Of a stretch of 64,000 nt of DNA, positions 33,290-42,695 are shown in pieces (the first letter of the stretch is position 1; each line of letters starts with the position of its first letter). Origin of the DNA: Paenibacillus radicis (ex Gao et al. 2016). GTDB taxonomy: Bacteria; Bacillota; Bacilli; Paenibacillales; Paenibacillaceae. The DNA lies in NCBI RefSeq assembly GCF_014641555.1, contig NZ_BMHY01000002.1, positions 333,658 to 397,657 of the forward strand, written 5' to 3'. A model generated the notes under the pieces. That model saw only the letters and a list, made by a program, of their open reading frames with translations. It had not been told where the DNA came from and did not search any database. Both the position numbers and the translations under genes were made by a program.

Positions 33290-36200
33290 ATGCGGAGGTC
33301 TACTGCAAGGTGGTTATCCTGTATGCTTGCAATGCTGCTGTTGCTGACAAGCATGCCGATTTACGGAGCGGCGGCGGAAGCGCCGGAAGCGGGGACGGAA
33401 GGACAGCCACCGATCGAAACGGTCGTTGAAGCGGACGATACGGCGCTCGCAGCCAGTTTGGCAGCAGGGGGCGATTATGTCCGGTTGAAGAACAAATGGC
33501 AGCATAATTATTTGTACGAGGATTCAAACGGCATCGTGCGTTATGGATTCACAAACATAGCGAACGAGAGCTCACACTGGCAGGTAGAGGACTATAACGG
33601 CAACAAACGGTTGAAAAACCGGGCGACCGGCCACTATCTGACGCTAGCGGAGGTGTCGAAGCGCAGAGATGCGGTGACTAGCCGGGAAATTACAGCAAGC
33701 GCGGCGACGGATCAATGGTCCTTCCATGAATCGAACCGTCCGGGCTATATCGTGATCAAGAATGCTTCAGCTCCTTCGGCGTCCAATCTGGTTCTGCACG
33801 TTGAGGACCAGCTGGGCTTTGCGGAAGCGAGCAGTGATATCAACATTACATTTGAAAGCCCGCAGTGGAAGCTGGAGCCCGTATCGGAGCTTCTGCCGGT
33901 ACGTATCGGAAATCAGTATCGGGATGGGCAATATTTGTACGAGGATGCGAAAGACGGTTCCATTAAGTATGGTCCTCTAAGCGCAGCTGATCCGCTTTCG
34001 CATTGGTACTTGGAAGAGACGACGGATGGCAGCGGCGGTGAAAAGGTCCGTCTCCGCAATCGGGAGACGGGGCATTATGTGGTGCAGGGCACAGACCCCG
34101 ACGCAGCTCTGCTCGCTTCAACGGATGGCAGCTCGGCCAGCGGCGAATGGAACAAGCTGAGTGCAGGCAATAATTTCTACAATTTTACTAGCGCCAATCC
34201 GGCTAATCCGGCTGCCTATATTCTGCATGCTGAAACTGGCGGCGGAATCGTATTTTCCAATACAGGCGTTCAATTAGGCTGGGGAAGCGCGCAATGGAAA
34301 ATTGAAGGGGCTTATGACATTGTGCCGGTTCGGATCGTCAATTTCACAACGGAAAAGATCGGCACTTCTTATTGGTATGAAGATCAAGGCCAATTGAAAT
34401 CCGGACCACTGGGTCAAGCCAACGCTCAAAATAAAGCGTATCAATGGCTGGTGGAGGACAATAACGGCGTGAAGCAATTCCGCAACGCCGGAACAGGCAA
34501 TTATGTAGCCTTGCCAGGTGCGGAAGAAGGCGCTGGATTAAAAGTAGTTGAGTCTGCATTGGAGACACCGGCGGAAAGCTGGCTCATCTCCGATTCTACA
34601 ATCTACGATGATTATAAAAGCTTCCGGAGCGTAACGGAATCGACGTATTATGCTCATCAAGCGGATGATTCCGATCTGGTACTGGGAGGCGTTGCCGATC
34701 CAGAAACCGATGCAGCGCAATGGCTGCTTGAGGATTTGAACATAAGAACGGACGGAAAGCCGCAATATGTTCGAATTTCAAGTGTATGGCAAAGTATGTT
34801 CCTTTACGAAGATGAAGCTGGTCGTTTGAAGTATGGTAATCCGAAACTAGACGATCAAAGCTCACACTGGCTAATTGAGAAGTTCAACGGCCGGAAGCGA
34901 ATTCAGAACCGGGAGACGGGACATTATATCAATCTGGATTCAAATGGCGGCGGATTGAAAGTTTCTGAGGTGGAGGATGATAACAGCGGGGCGATTTGGG
35001 TTATTAAAGACTTCACGGGTGTGAAAGTCATCCATAGCGTATTGGATAAGAATGATTATAACAGCCAGCAGAAATATCTTAATATTGAAGGTTTAAGAAA
35101 ATATGTTGACTACAGCTTGCTTTACCCGTCTTGGTCGAGTGCGAAATGGACGTTCGTACCGGTATCGGATGCGATGCCATCTTATATCCGACTGAAGAGC
35201 AAGGATAGCGGCGGGTACCTCTATGAAGTCACGGAGCCTGGGAATGACCTCGGTAAAGTGAAAAACGGCAATGTCGGCGTGGACAATAAAGCTTCGGTCT
35301 GGTTTGTGGAAGGTACGGATGCAGCGGACCAATTCCGTTTGAAAAACCTTGCAACCAGTCAGTACATCACGATGGAAGATATCGGAGCCGGCGAGGATGC
35401 ACCGGATAAGCAAGTGAGTACCTACAAGGATATTTGCTTATGTTGGGGAAGCGCGAAGTGGAAGCTGCAAGAATCCGATTCTGAAGGATTTATCAACATC
35501 GTTAGCGCCTGGGATCGTCATATCCTTTATACGGCAGGCGATTATACGAAAATTAGCCGGCTCGTAGCTTCGGAAGATGCAGCAAAATTTGCAATCGAGG
35601 CTGTGACGGTTGAGCAGCCGCTTCCTGAAGAGGCGATTCGAATTAAAAATTCGGCCAATGGCCAGTATTTGTATGAAAACAAGGGTGGCATCATTATGTA
35701 TGGTGCAGTTCAGCCATCAAATGGTTATTCGCACTGGTTCATTCAAGACGTTAACGGCCGTAAACAGATCGTGAACAGGGTAACCGGCCATGTGCTGACA
35801 ACGCAGCATGATTATACGTATATTACAGCCGAAGAGCGGGCGGCGAATTCTGCTGCGCAAAGCTGGAGCATTGAGAACGCTCCTGCACAAGGCAGTTACT
35901 TGGTACGCAGCCTTAATGGCAGCTACAACGATGAATATTTGAATGTACAAAAAGGTGCAGGCTATGTTGAGCGCGGTCTCTATCCGGATTCTTTCGGATC
36001 GCTCCAATGGAAGCTGGAGCAAGCACCGGAACAGTTTGAAGCACCGGATATGGGCGAGGCGCGCAACGATGTGACTTCGACGCCAATCTTTAGCGATACG
36101 CACTATATCAACATCCAATCCAAGGCAACAGGCGAATTGCTTGTTGAGCAGAACGGTACGGTGTCTACACAAGCTGTTAACAGCAGCAGCAATGCTGCAC

Positions 36201-39200
36201 AGTGGCTGCTGCAAGAATTTAATGGCCGCAAGCTGCTGCAGAACCGTCAATCCGGCCGCTACTTGAGCGCAGAGCTGACGACAGCAGCGTTAGAGGCTGG
36301 CAACAATTCTATTCAGTGGACGCTGGATGAGAGAGGCGGCTACGTGACGGCAAGCAGTGCTGCTGACAACAATGGCCTGCTCACAGATTCCGCATCCGGC
36401 ACATCTTATGGCGTTCCCGCAACAGTTGACGCTTCCTTATGGAAGCTGAATCCGATTGCAGCCGACGTAGTCTATGAAGCGGAGGAAGCATTTATCGCAG
36501 GCGGCGTTAAAGTGAAGTCGGCGACGACTGGCTTCTCTGGCGAAGGCTATGCGGATGAGTTTACGGCTGTGGGCAGTAAAATTACGTTCACCGTCAATGC
36601 GCAAGCTGCTGGCAATTACGAAACAGCAGTTCGTTACAACAATGCTTCAGCAGAGGCAAAACGTTTCAACGTCTATGTGAACGGTCTTCTATCGGGACAT
36701 GTCGAGCTTCCGGCTGCTCAAGGCTGGTCAACGGCGGAGCTTGACCTTGCACTGCGTGCGGGCATCAATACGGTGTCTCTGCAGGTGGATGGGGCAGGTG
36801 ATGGCGGAGCTGCGATCGATAACCTGGTTGTGAAGAACAGCGTAGGCAAAGCGTTCCGTGGAGCAACGCTGCCATATATTACGTATGAAGCGGAGCATGG
36901 CAAGACGAACGGTACGCTTATCGAGCCTTCAAGATTGTATAAGGAAGTAGCCTCGGAAGCTTCAGGCCGTCAAGCGGTAACGCTGGCGAATACCGGAGAA
37001 TATGTGGAGTTTGAAGTTGCTGAGGCTGCTAACGCGCTGACGCTGCGTTTCTCGATGCCGGACAGCAGCGACGGAACAGGCATTGACGCGACATTGGGTC
37101 TTTATGTAAATGGTGAGCTTCGTGAGCGCTTGTCGCTTACCTCGAAGCACGCTTGGGAGTACGGCAGCTACCCTTGGTCTAATGACCCATCGCAGGGCAG
37201 CCCGCACCGTTTCTTCGATGAAGCGCATGCGCTAATCGGCGATGTGCCTGCAGGATCGGTCATTCGTCTGCAAAAGGATGCGGTAGACACAGCCGATTAC
37301 TATACAATCGATCTGATTGATTTGGAACAGGTTGCTGATGCATTTGCCCAGCCGGCCGATTTCTTGTCGGTGACCGATTTTGGCGCGGTTGCTGGCGACG
37401 GCAATGATGACACTGCAGCTCTGCTTGCAGCGATCGCTGCGGCGAAAGCGCAAGGCAAAGGCGTATGGTTCCCGCAAGGCGTATTCCATTTTACAGGCGA
37501 CAATATTACGCTGGATCAAATTACAATTCGCGGAGCGGGCATGTGGCATACGACGCTGATTGGCGCCCGTTTCATCGGTAAAGGGGCGAACATTCAAGTC
37601 TATGATTTGCTCATTGACGGCGAATTAAATATTCGTGACGACGAAGCTTCGACACATGCATTCGAAGGCGCGTTCGGCAAAGGCTCGGTCATTCAGAACG
37701 TTTGGGTCGAGCATTCCAAAACGGGCTTATGGCTGACGAAGGTGAAAAACCGTGCTGTGCCAGGCGAAGTTTATTTTGACGAAATTACGGACGGTCTCCA
37801 TATGGTTGGACTCCGCCTGCGGAATTTGATGGCTGACGGCATCAACTTCTGCGTCGGAACGCAAGACAGCATGATGGAGCAATCCGACATTCGTTATCCA
37901 GGCGACGACGGCATCGCAATGTGGTCTTACTTGGTGCCAAGCATTAACAACACGGCTAGATTCAACACAGTGTCGCTGCCATGGCTGGCCGATAATATCG
38001 TTGTTTTTGGCGGACATGGCAATAAGATTCAAGACAATGTAACGAGCGATACGATTACGAATGGGGCAGGCATCGCAGTCTCCACCCGTTTCAACCCGGT
38101 ACCGTTTACGGGCACGACGATTGTGGAGCGCAATACGCTCATCCGCAACGGCAGCTACGATACAGGCTATCAGGTTAATCTGGGTGCGATCTGGATTTTT
38201 GCTGGCGAGAAGGATCTGGACGGCGAGGTAATCGTACGCAACAATACGGCGCTCGACAGCACGTATTCCGGTCTCATCGTACACGGTGACTTCCGCGTCG
38301 ATAAAGTGAAGCTGATCGACAACGTTCTGGACGGAATGGGAACGAGCGGCGTCGAAGTGACTTCAAGCGTAAAAGGCTCTATTGAGATCGACAATGTAAT
38401 CGTTCGCGGAGAGCGGATTACTCCGGTTACGAACAGTGCTGAAGGTTTTGTCTTCAAAGAAGTAAATGAAGGGTTTGCTTCGCTGCTGAAGCCTTTCCAT
38501 ATCGATTTTGGAGGCAGCACCGGAAAGCTCACATTAAAAGCAGGCACGTCCAAGGCACTTGTCGTCCTGAAGGCGAATGGCGATAATGTGACACCGCAAG
38601 CGGCAATTGCGACAGGCAACAGCTCGATCGCATCCGTGAGCGGAGGCAATATTATTGCGGGTATTGCTACAGGAACGACAACGATTGCAGTAACGGTAGA
38701 CGGTACAACCCGCACATACACGCTGACTGTAATTGCTGGTGACGGCAATGGCAGCGGTCCGGGAACTGGAGGCGGAGGCGGAAGCGTACCTGTCGACAAC
38801 GGTGCTGCCACCTCGGCTAATGACAACAAGCTGAAAGATGTGTTGAAAGACAATCCATCCTCGGTCAGCTTCACGGCTGGAGCGAATGGCGTGTCCTTCT
38901 CGGTTCAGGCTTTGCTTGAAGCAGAGAAATCGAATCCTAACGCTATTATCGTTGTAGAGAGTGGCGGGGCAACCTACCGTTTCCCTCTGTCTCAAGTAGA
39001 TAAGGCATTAAAGGATTCCGGTATTACGGCTACTGCCGATGCCGTATGGACATTCGCCATTAACCGTTTGAGTGAAACAGCAGCAAGCGAGCTTCGTAAG
39101 CATGCTGCTGAAGCAGGGCTGGAGTTGAAAGGCGAGCCTGTCGATTTCAGCATTACGGTGAAAACGGGCGATCGTACCGTTCAGGTAACGAAGCTTGGCA

Positions 39201-39970
39201 ATGTCTATGTTGCAAGAACAATTATCGTCGACGGGAAGCTGGATAGCAGCAAAACGACAGCACTCGTTTACGATCCTGCAACCGGTCAATTCCGTTATGT
39301 GCCTGCTTTGTTCGAGGCGGTGAACGGAGATAAAACGCTTGTGACGATTAAAAGCGTCAGCAACAGCATTTATGTCGTAGCGTCCTACTCCAAGACATAC
39401 GCCGACATTGCCGGGCACTGGGCAAAAGCAGATATTGAGCTATTGTCCGCTAAACGAATTTTGAACGGCGCATCGGCGGATCGTTTCGAGCCGAACAAAG
39501 CGGTAACGCGCGCTGAATTCGCGGCAATGCTCGTTCGCTCGCTTGGTCTGCCTGAACAGGCAGGCGGTGCAGCTTCTGCATCGGGCTTTAAGGATGTGAA
39601 GGGCGGCGAATGGTTTGCGCCAGCGGTAGCAACAGCGGTTCAATACGGATTGCTGAAAGGCTATGACGACGGAACCTTCAAACCGAACCGCACCATTTCA
39701 CGCGAAGAAATGGCGGTTGTGGCTGCAAATGCGCTGAAGCTGTTCGGTTCGAATAAGGCAACAGGGGAAGCTTCGGCTGCTGCTGGTGTATTCACGGATG
39801 CGAATACGATATCTGCCTGGGCTGCAGAGTCGGTGAAGCTTGCGGTGAGCGAAGGTATTATCAATGGAATTAAGGCGGACGTATTCTCGCCGAAAGAGAA
39901 TTCGACCCGCGCCCAAGCGGCTGTCATCTTGAAACGGCTGCTGCAAGCATTGGAATTGCTGAATAAATAA
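33290..39970 (+). CDS. Giant SLH-anchored GH87-like beta-helix glucanase with lectin-like repeats
   Basis: A secreted 2226-residue protein. Signal peptide (1-31); seven repeats of ~115-140 residues (~60-1050), each with a (Y)LYE...SHW...NG.K...NR.TGHY core, like ricin/fascin trefoil lectins; two CBM6/35-like domains (~1055-1190, ~1200-1350); a right-handed beta-helix (~1355-1720) beginning VTDFGAVAGDGNDDTAAL. GDDGIAMWS near residue 1536 matches the Asp-Asp motif of GH87 alpha-1,3-glucanases. A Big_2-like domain, a Gly linker, a domain of unknown type and three SLH repeats (~2035-2226) follow. ATG at 33290 has GAGGAGG 9 bases upstream. The substrate is inferred. Confidence 0.82.
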   Translation: MRRSTARWLSCMLAMLLLLTSMPIYGAAAEAPEAGTEGQPPIETVVEADDTALAASLAAGGDYVRLKNKWQHNYLYEDSNGIVRYGFTNIANESSHWQVEDYNGNKRLKNRATGHYLTLAEVSKRRDAVTSREITASAATDQWSFHESNRPGYIVIKNASAPSASNLVLHVEDQLGFAEASSDINITFESPQWKLEPVSELLPVRIGNQYRDGQYLYEDAKDGSIKYGPLSAADPLSHWYLEETTDGSGGEKVRLRNRETGHYVVQGTDPDAALLASTDGSSASGEWNKLSAGNNFYNFTSANPANPAAYILHAETGGGIVFSNTGVQLGWGSAQWKIEGAYDIVPVRIVNFTTEKIGTSYWYEDQGQLKSGPLGQANAQNKAYQWLVEDNNGVKQFRNAGTGNYVALPGAEEGAGLKVVESALETPAESWLISDSTIYDDYKSFRSVTESTYYAHQADDSDLVLGGVADPETDAAQWLLEDLNIRTDGKPQYVRISSVWQSMFLYEDEAGRLKYGNPKLDDQSSHWLIEKFNGRKRIQNRETGHYINLDSNGGGLKVSEVEDDNSGAIWVIKDFTGVKVIHSVLDKNDYNSQQKYLNIEGLRKYVDYSLLYPSWSSAKWTFVPVSDAMPSYIRLKSKDSGGYLYEVTEPGNDLGKVKNGNVGVDNKASVWFVEGTDAADQFRLKNLATSQYITMEDIGAGEDAPDKQVSTYKDICLCWGSAKWKLQESDSEGFINIVSAWDRHILYTAGDYTKISRLVASEDAAKFAIEAVTVEQPLPEEAIRIKNSANGQYLYENKGGIIMYGAVQPSNGYSHWFIQDVNGRKQIVNRVTGHVLTTQHDYTYITAEERAANSAAQSWSIENAPAQGSYLVRSLNGSYNDEYLNVQKGAGYVERGLYPDSFGSLQWKLEQAPEQFEAPDMGEARNDVTSTPIFSDTHYINIQSKATGELLVEQNGTVSTQAVNSSSNAAQWLLQEFNGRKLLQNRQSGRYLSAELTTAALEAGNNSIQWTLDERGGYVTASSAADNNGLLTDSASGTSYGVPATVDASLWKLNPIAADVVYEAEEAFIAGGVKVKSATTGFSGEGYADEFTAVGSKITFTVNAQAAGNYETAVRYNNASAEAKRFNVYVNGLLSGHVELPAAQGWSTAELDLALRAGINTVSLQVDGAGDGGAAIDNLVVKNSVGKAFRGATLPYITYEAEHGKTNGTLIEPSRLYKEVASEASGRQAVTLANTGEYVEFEVAEAANALTLRFSMPDSSDGTGIDATLGLYVNGELRERLSLTSKHAWEYGSYPWSNDPSQGSPHRFFDEAHALIGDVPAGSVIRLQKDAVDTADYYTIDLIDLEQVADAFAQPADFLSVTDFGAVAGDGNDDTAALLAAIAAAKAQGKGVWFPQGVFHFTGDNITLDQITIRGAGMWHTTLIGARFIGKGANIQVYDLLIDGELNIRDDEASTHAFEGAFGKGSVIQNVWVEHSKTGLWLTKVKNRAVPGEVYFDEITDGLHMVGLRLRNLMADGINFCVGTQDSMMEQSDIRYPGDDGIAMWSYLVPSINNTARFNTVSLPWLADNIVVFGGHGNKIQDNVTSDTITNGAGIAVSTRFNPVPFTGTTIVERNTLIRNGSYDTGYQVNLGAIWIFAGEKDLDGEVIVRNNTALDSTYSGLIVHGDFRVDKVKLIDNVLDGMGTSGVEVTSSVKGSIEIDNVIVRGERITPVTNSAEGFVFKEVNEGFASLLKPFHIDFGGSTGKLTLKAGTSKALVVLKANGDNVTPQAAIATGNSSIASVSGGNIIAGIATGTTTIAVTVDGTTRTYTLTVIAGDGNGSGPGTGGGGGSVPVDNGAATSANDNKLKDVLKDNPSSVSFTAGANGVSFSVQALLEAEKSNPNAIIVVESGGATYRFPLSQVDKALKDSGITATADAVWTFAINRLSETAASELRKHAAEAGLELKGEPVDFSITVKTGDRTVQVTKLGNVYVARTIIVDGKLDSSKTTALVYDPATGQFRYVPALFEAVNGDKTLVTIKSVSNSIYVVASYSKTYADIAGHWAKADIELLSAKRILNGASADRFEPNKAVTRAEFAAMLVRSLGLPEQAGGAASASGFKDVKGGEWFAPAVATAVQYGLLKGYDDGTFKPNRTISREEMAVVAANALKLFGSNKATGEASAAAGVFTDANTISAWAAESVKLAVSEGIINGIKADVFSPKENSTRAQAAVILKRLLQALELLNK

Positions 39971-39989
39971 TAAGCAGTTCGATTACGAG

Positions 39990-40040
39990 GGCTGCTCCAC
40001 TTCTCGCCTGCAAGGCGATAGTGGGGCAGTCTTTTTTTTT
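39990..40040 (+). terminator. Intrinsic terminator of the glucanase-like gene
   Basis: An 11-bp outer stem (39990-40000 with 40021-40031) and a 5-bp inner stem, then nine T. Confidence 0.9.
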
Positions 40041-40176
40041 CGAAACCTTTGAGGAGTGCCAAAAGTAAACAGTACTAATACGGGCAGATAATAGATTTAA
40101 GCGATTCTCGTTTTATTTTCCGAGAAAGGTGGGAATACTAGTTTCATAGATTGCGTGTGAATGAAAAGGGAGGATT

Positions 40177-41277
40177 ATGATGAAATCAAAAACAATGGTC
40201 ATCGTCATGCTGCTGGCTCTAACGGCTTGGGGTTTGTCGGCATGTGAAGGGAAAGCGACGACGGCTCCAATTGAGGAGAACGGCAATCGCGGAGAAAGCC
40301 AGCCCGGGTTTACCGTTCTGGCAGAAAAACTGAAGGTGCCATGGGCGCTTGATTTTGACAAAGATACAGCGTATATCACCGAACGCGGCGGTACGATTGT
40401 GAAGCTGGAGGGCAAGAAGCTAACCCGTGAGACGGTGGAGCTGTCAAAGCCTCTTTTTGCTGAAGGGGAAGGCGGACTGCTTGGATTTGCACTCGCAGCT
40501 GATTTTCCGAAAAGCAAACGCGCCTATGCTTATCATACGTATAAGGAGAATGACGCGGTAGTCAATCGGGTTGTCGTGCTTGAGCATACGTCCAAGGGCT
40601 GGAAGGAAGTGCAGTCATTGCTGGAGGGCATTCCCGGCTACTTTAACCATAACGGCGGCAGAATTGCGCTTGGTCCGGACGGCAAACTCTATGTAACGAC
40701 AGGCGACTCGGATCATCCGGAGCTGGCACAAGATCTGAACAGCCTGGCGGGCAAAATATTGCGTTTGAACGTAGACGGTTCTGTTCCGAAGGACAATCCG
40801 TTCCCAGGTTCTTATGTTTACTCATATGGACATCGGAATCCGCAAGGCATCGCTTGGAATAAAGCAGGCGAGATGTATAGCACCGAGCATGGGCCTTCGG
40901 GCGATCCCGGCGGACATGACGAGGTCAACCGGATTATCGCGGGCGGCAATTACGGCTGGCCGGACATTATTGGCGACGCCGAGAAGGAAGGCATGATCGT
41001 GCCTCTCTATCATACGGGCGATATAGCACTGGCACCTTCCGGCGCAGCTTTCGACGATAACGGCAAGCTATTGTTCGCTGTGCTGCGTGGGGAAGGCTTG
41101 TACCGGTTTGATCCGCAAACGAATGGTGTGGTTCAAGTGCTCTCCGGTCAAGGCCGTATGCGGGATGTAAAGGTGAAAGACGGTCAAGTCTATATACTGA
41201 CGAATAATACGGACGGCCGCGGAACGCCTTCTAAGGAAGATGACCGGCTGCTGCTTCTGGAAGGATATAAGGATTGA
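40177..41277 (+). CDS. PQQ-dependent sugar dehydrogenase-like lipoprotein (GSDH family)
   Basis: A 366-residue lipoprotein: lipobox LSAC, then a six-bladed beta-propeller of the glucose/sorbosone dehydrogenase family. The catalytic His region is HNGGRIALGPDGKLYVTTGD; YSYGHRNPQGIAW and EHGPSGDPGGHDEVN are also typical. Members oxidise aldoses using PQQ, but many Gram-positive homologues are uncharacterised and PQQ may have to come from outside. Two in-frame ATGs (40177, 40180) follow AAGGGAGG. Its TGA stop lies inside the -35 of the next operon. Confidence 0.88.
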   Translation: MMKSKTMVIVMLLALTAWGLSACEGKATTAPIEENGNRGESQPGFTVLAEKLKVPWALDFDKDTAYITERGGTIVKLEGKKLTRETVELSKPLFAEGEGGLLGFALAADFPKSKRAYAYHTYKENDAVVNRVVVLEHTSKGWKEVQSLLEGIPGYFNHNGGRIALGPDGKLYVTTGDSDHPELAQDLNSLAGKILRLNVDGSVPKDNPFPGSYVYSYGHRNPQGIAWNKAGEMYSTEHGPSGDPGGHDEVNRIIAGGNYGWPDIIGDAEKEGMIVPLYHTGDIALAPSGAAFDDNGKLLFAVLRGEGLYRFDPQTNGVVQVLSGQGRMRDVKVKDGQVYILTNNTDGRGTPSKEDDRLLLLEGYKD

Positions 41278-41334
41278 CAAGAAACCTTTTGGTTTCCTAT
41301 AATGAGTAATGAGAAAAGGAAACCTTATGGTTTC
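41274..41334 (+). promoter_or_regulatory. Promoter with twin ArsR-type operators
   Basis: TTGACA (41274-41279), an 18-bp spacer and TATAAT (41298-41303). The palindrome GAAACCTTTTGGTTTC fills the spacer (41281-41296) and a second, GAAACCTTATGGTTTC, lies downstream (41319-41334). Their centres are 38 bp apart. The operon encodes an ArsR-family repressor, the likely ligand of both sites. Confidence 0.75.
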
Positions 41335-41359
41335 GTAAGTTGTCGAAGGAGCCAGATCC

Positions 41360-41740
41360 ATGAATGAAGCTTTGCTGAAAAAAATGCACTACAAACAAGG
41401 AAGTGCAATTGTGCTTCACGCCCCGGAAGGCTATGTTCTCGGAGTCGAGAGTGATGACGGGCAAGCTGGTCCGTATGCGTTCATTCAGCTCTTCGTGAGC
41501 AGCCTGTCGGATGCGGCAGAAAAAATACCGCAGACGCTGCCGTTGGTCGCTGAAGACGCAGTATTTTGGATCACATACCCGAAGAAGGGTCCGAAAATAA
41601 AGCCCGATATTAATCGTGACAGTCTGGCGGCGCTGGTTCAGGAAACAACAGCTTACCGGCCTGTTAGCAATGTCGCGGTGGACGAGCAATGGTCTGCGCT
41701 GCGTTTTCGACTGAAGGAAAAAGTAAAGTCCGTCAAATAA
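41360..41740 (+). CDS. DUF3052-like protein
   Basis: A 126-residue soluble protein. Segments such as AIVLHAPEGY, AFIQLFVSS, VFWITYPKKG, KPDINRDSL and DEQWSALRFR match what I recall of the DUF3052 family, whose function is unknown. The ATG at 41360 follows AAGGAG. It is the first gene of the operon with an SRPBCC protein and an ArsR regulator. Confidence 0.75.
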   Translation: MNEALLKKMHYKQGSAIVLHAPEGYVLGVESDDGQAGPYAFIQLFVSSLSDAAEKIPQTLPLVAEDAVFWITYPKKGPKIKPDINRDSLAALVQETTAYRPVSNVAVDEQWSALRFRLKEKVKSVK

Positions 41741-41769
41741 GCGGAAACATCATGAGGAGGAACATTGTA

Positions 41770-42198
41770 ATGAGCAACGCTGCGAATCAATTGCCGGACA
41801 TTCGGCAAACACTTGTAATGAAGGCTCCAATCGAGAGAGTATGGAAGGCTGTAGCGACAGCTGAAGGAATTGCGGCTTGGTTTATGCCGCCGGTCAATTT
41901 TGAAGCCGTTATCGGCCATGAATTCCAGCTTGAAGCCGGTCCTTTCGGCAAATCGCCTTGCAAGGTTACCGAGCTGGATCCGCCAAACCGTCTTTCTTTC
42001 AACTGGGGGAAGGATTGGACGCTTTCCTTCCAATTGAAGGAGACGGGGGAGAAGGAAACGGAATTTACGCTTGTACACAGCGGCTGGACAACAGATTCCG
42101 TCACTGAGTTTGGAGAGGCGCACACGCTTGTCCGGGAGAGAATGTCCGGAGGCTGGGACAAGCTGGTGCTGGCACTTCAGAAATATGTCGAGGCTTAA
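41770..42198 (+). CDS. SRPBCC (AHSA1-like) protein
   Basis: A 142-residue START/Bet v1-fold protein of the AHSA1 group: VMKAPIERVWKAVATAEGIA at the start, WFMPPVNFEA in the middle, a long C-terminal helix. Such proteins bind hydrophobic ligands in a central cavity; the role is unknown. They are very often encoded next to an ArsR regulator, as here. ATG at 41770 with GAGGAGG about 10 bases upstream. Overlaps the arsR-type gene by 14 bp. Confidence 0.85.
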   Translation: MSNAANQLPDIRQTLVMKAPIERVWKAVATAEGIAAWFMPPVNFEAVIGHEFQLEAGPFGKSPCKVTELDPPNRLSFNWGKDWTLSFQLKETGEKETEFTLVHSGWTTDSVTEFGEAHTLVRERMSGGWDKLVLALQKYVEA

Positions 42199-42550
42199 TA
42201 ATCAGTCGAGGGCTGCCGAGCCGACTCAGGACGTGTTCCAGGCAATTGCCGATCCAACTCGCCGCAGTCTGCTGCAATTGCTTGTCGATCAGGAGCTTCC
42301 GGTAAATGTAATCAGCGGCCATTATCCGATGAGCCGTACCGCCGTCTCCAAGCATCTGCGTATTTTGGCCGAAGCGGGACTGGTGAAGGAGCGGAAGGTC
42401 GGCCGGGAAACCCGGTACCGGCTGGACGCCGAGCCGCTGAGAGAATTAAAGCGTTGGCTCGCTTACTATGAACGCTTCTGGGAGAATAAGCTTGGGGCGT
42501 TGAAACGGCTCGTGGAAGAAGACGAGGATGAGAACGGCGGCAGCAGCTAG
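42185..42550 (+). CDS. ArsR-family transcriptional repressor
   Basis: A 121-residue winged-helix protein: FQAIADPTRRSLLQLLVDQE, then the recognition helix in MSRTAVSKHLRILAEAGLV, and the wing ERKVGRETRYRLD. There is no cysteine metal site of the CxC type, so it is not a classic arsenic sensor. The ATG at 42185 lies inside the SRPBCC gene and has no good ribosome site, so coupling is likely. It probably binds the twin GAAACC-N4-GGTTTC sites. Confidence 0.85.
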   Translation: MSRLNNQSRAAEPTQDVFQAIADPTRRSLLQLLVDQELPVNVISGHYPMSRTAVSKHLRILAEAGLVKERKVGRETRYRLDAEPLRELKRWLAYYERFWENKLGALKRLVEEDEDENGGSS

Positions 42551-42574
42551 ACTTTGATATCGGGTTGGGTGTAA

Positions 42575-42625
42575 AAATGGCGAAATAGCGTCGCACAGCG
42601 GCGATATTTCGCCATTTGCTATTTT
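42575..42625 (+). terminator. Terminator of the ArsR operon
   Basis: A 13-bp perfect outer stem (42575-42587 with 42605-42617) plus an inner stem of about 6 bp, followed by a short T-run (42621-42625). Confidence 0.7.
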
Positions 42626-42695
42626 TGACTGGAAATAGGCGAGCAGGGTGGCATACAATAGGGGGATAGTTAGGCTGAGCGAGGAGTGAAGGCGT

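Noticed and set aside
38170..38874. 234-codon antisense frame inside the glucanase-like gene
   Set aside because: Low-complexity Pro/Val/Ser product antisense to a strong coding frame.
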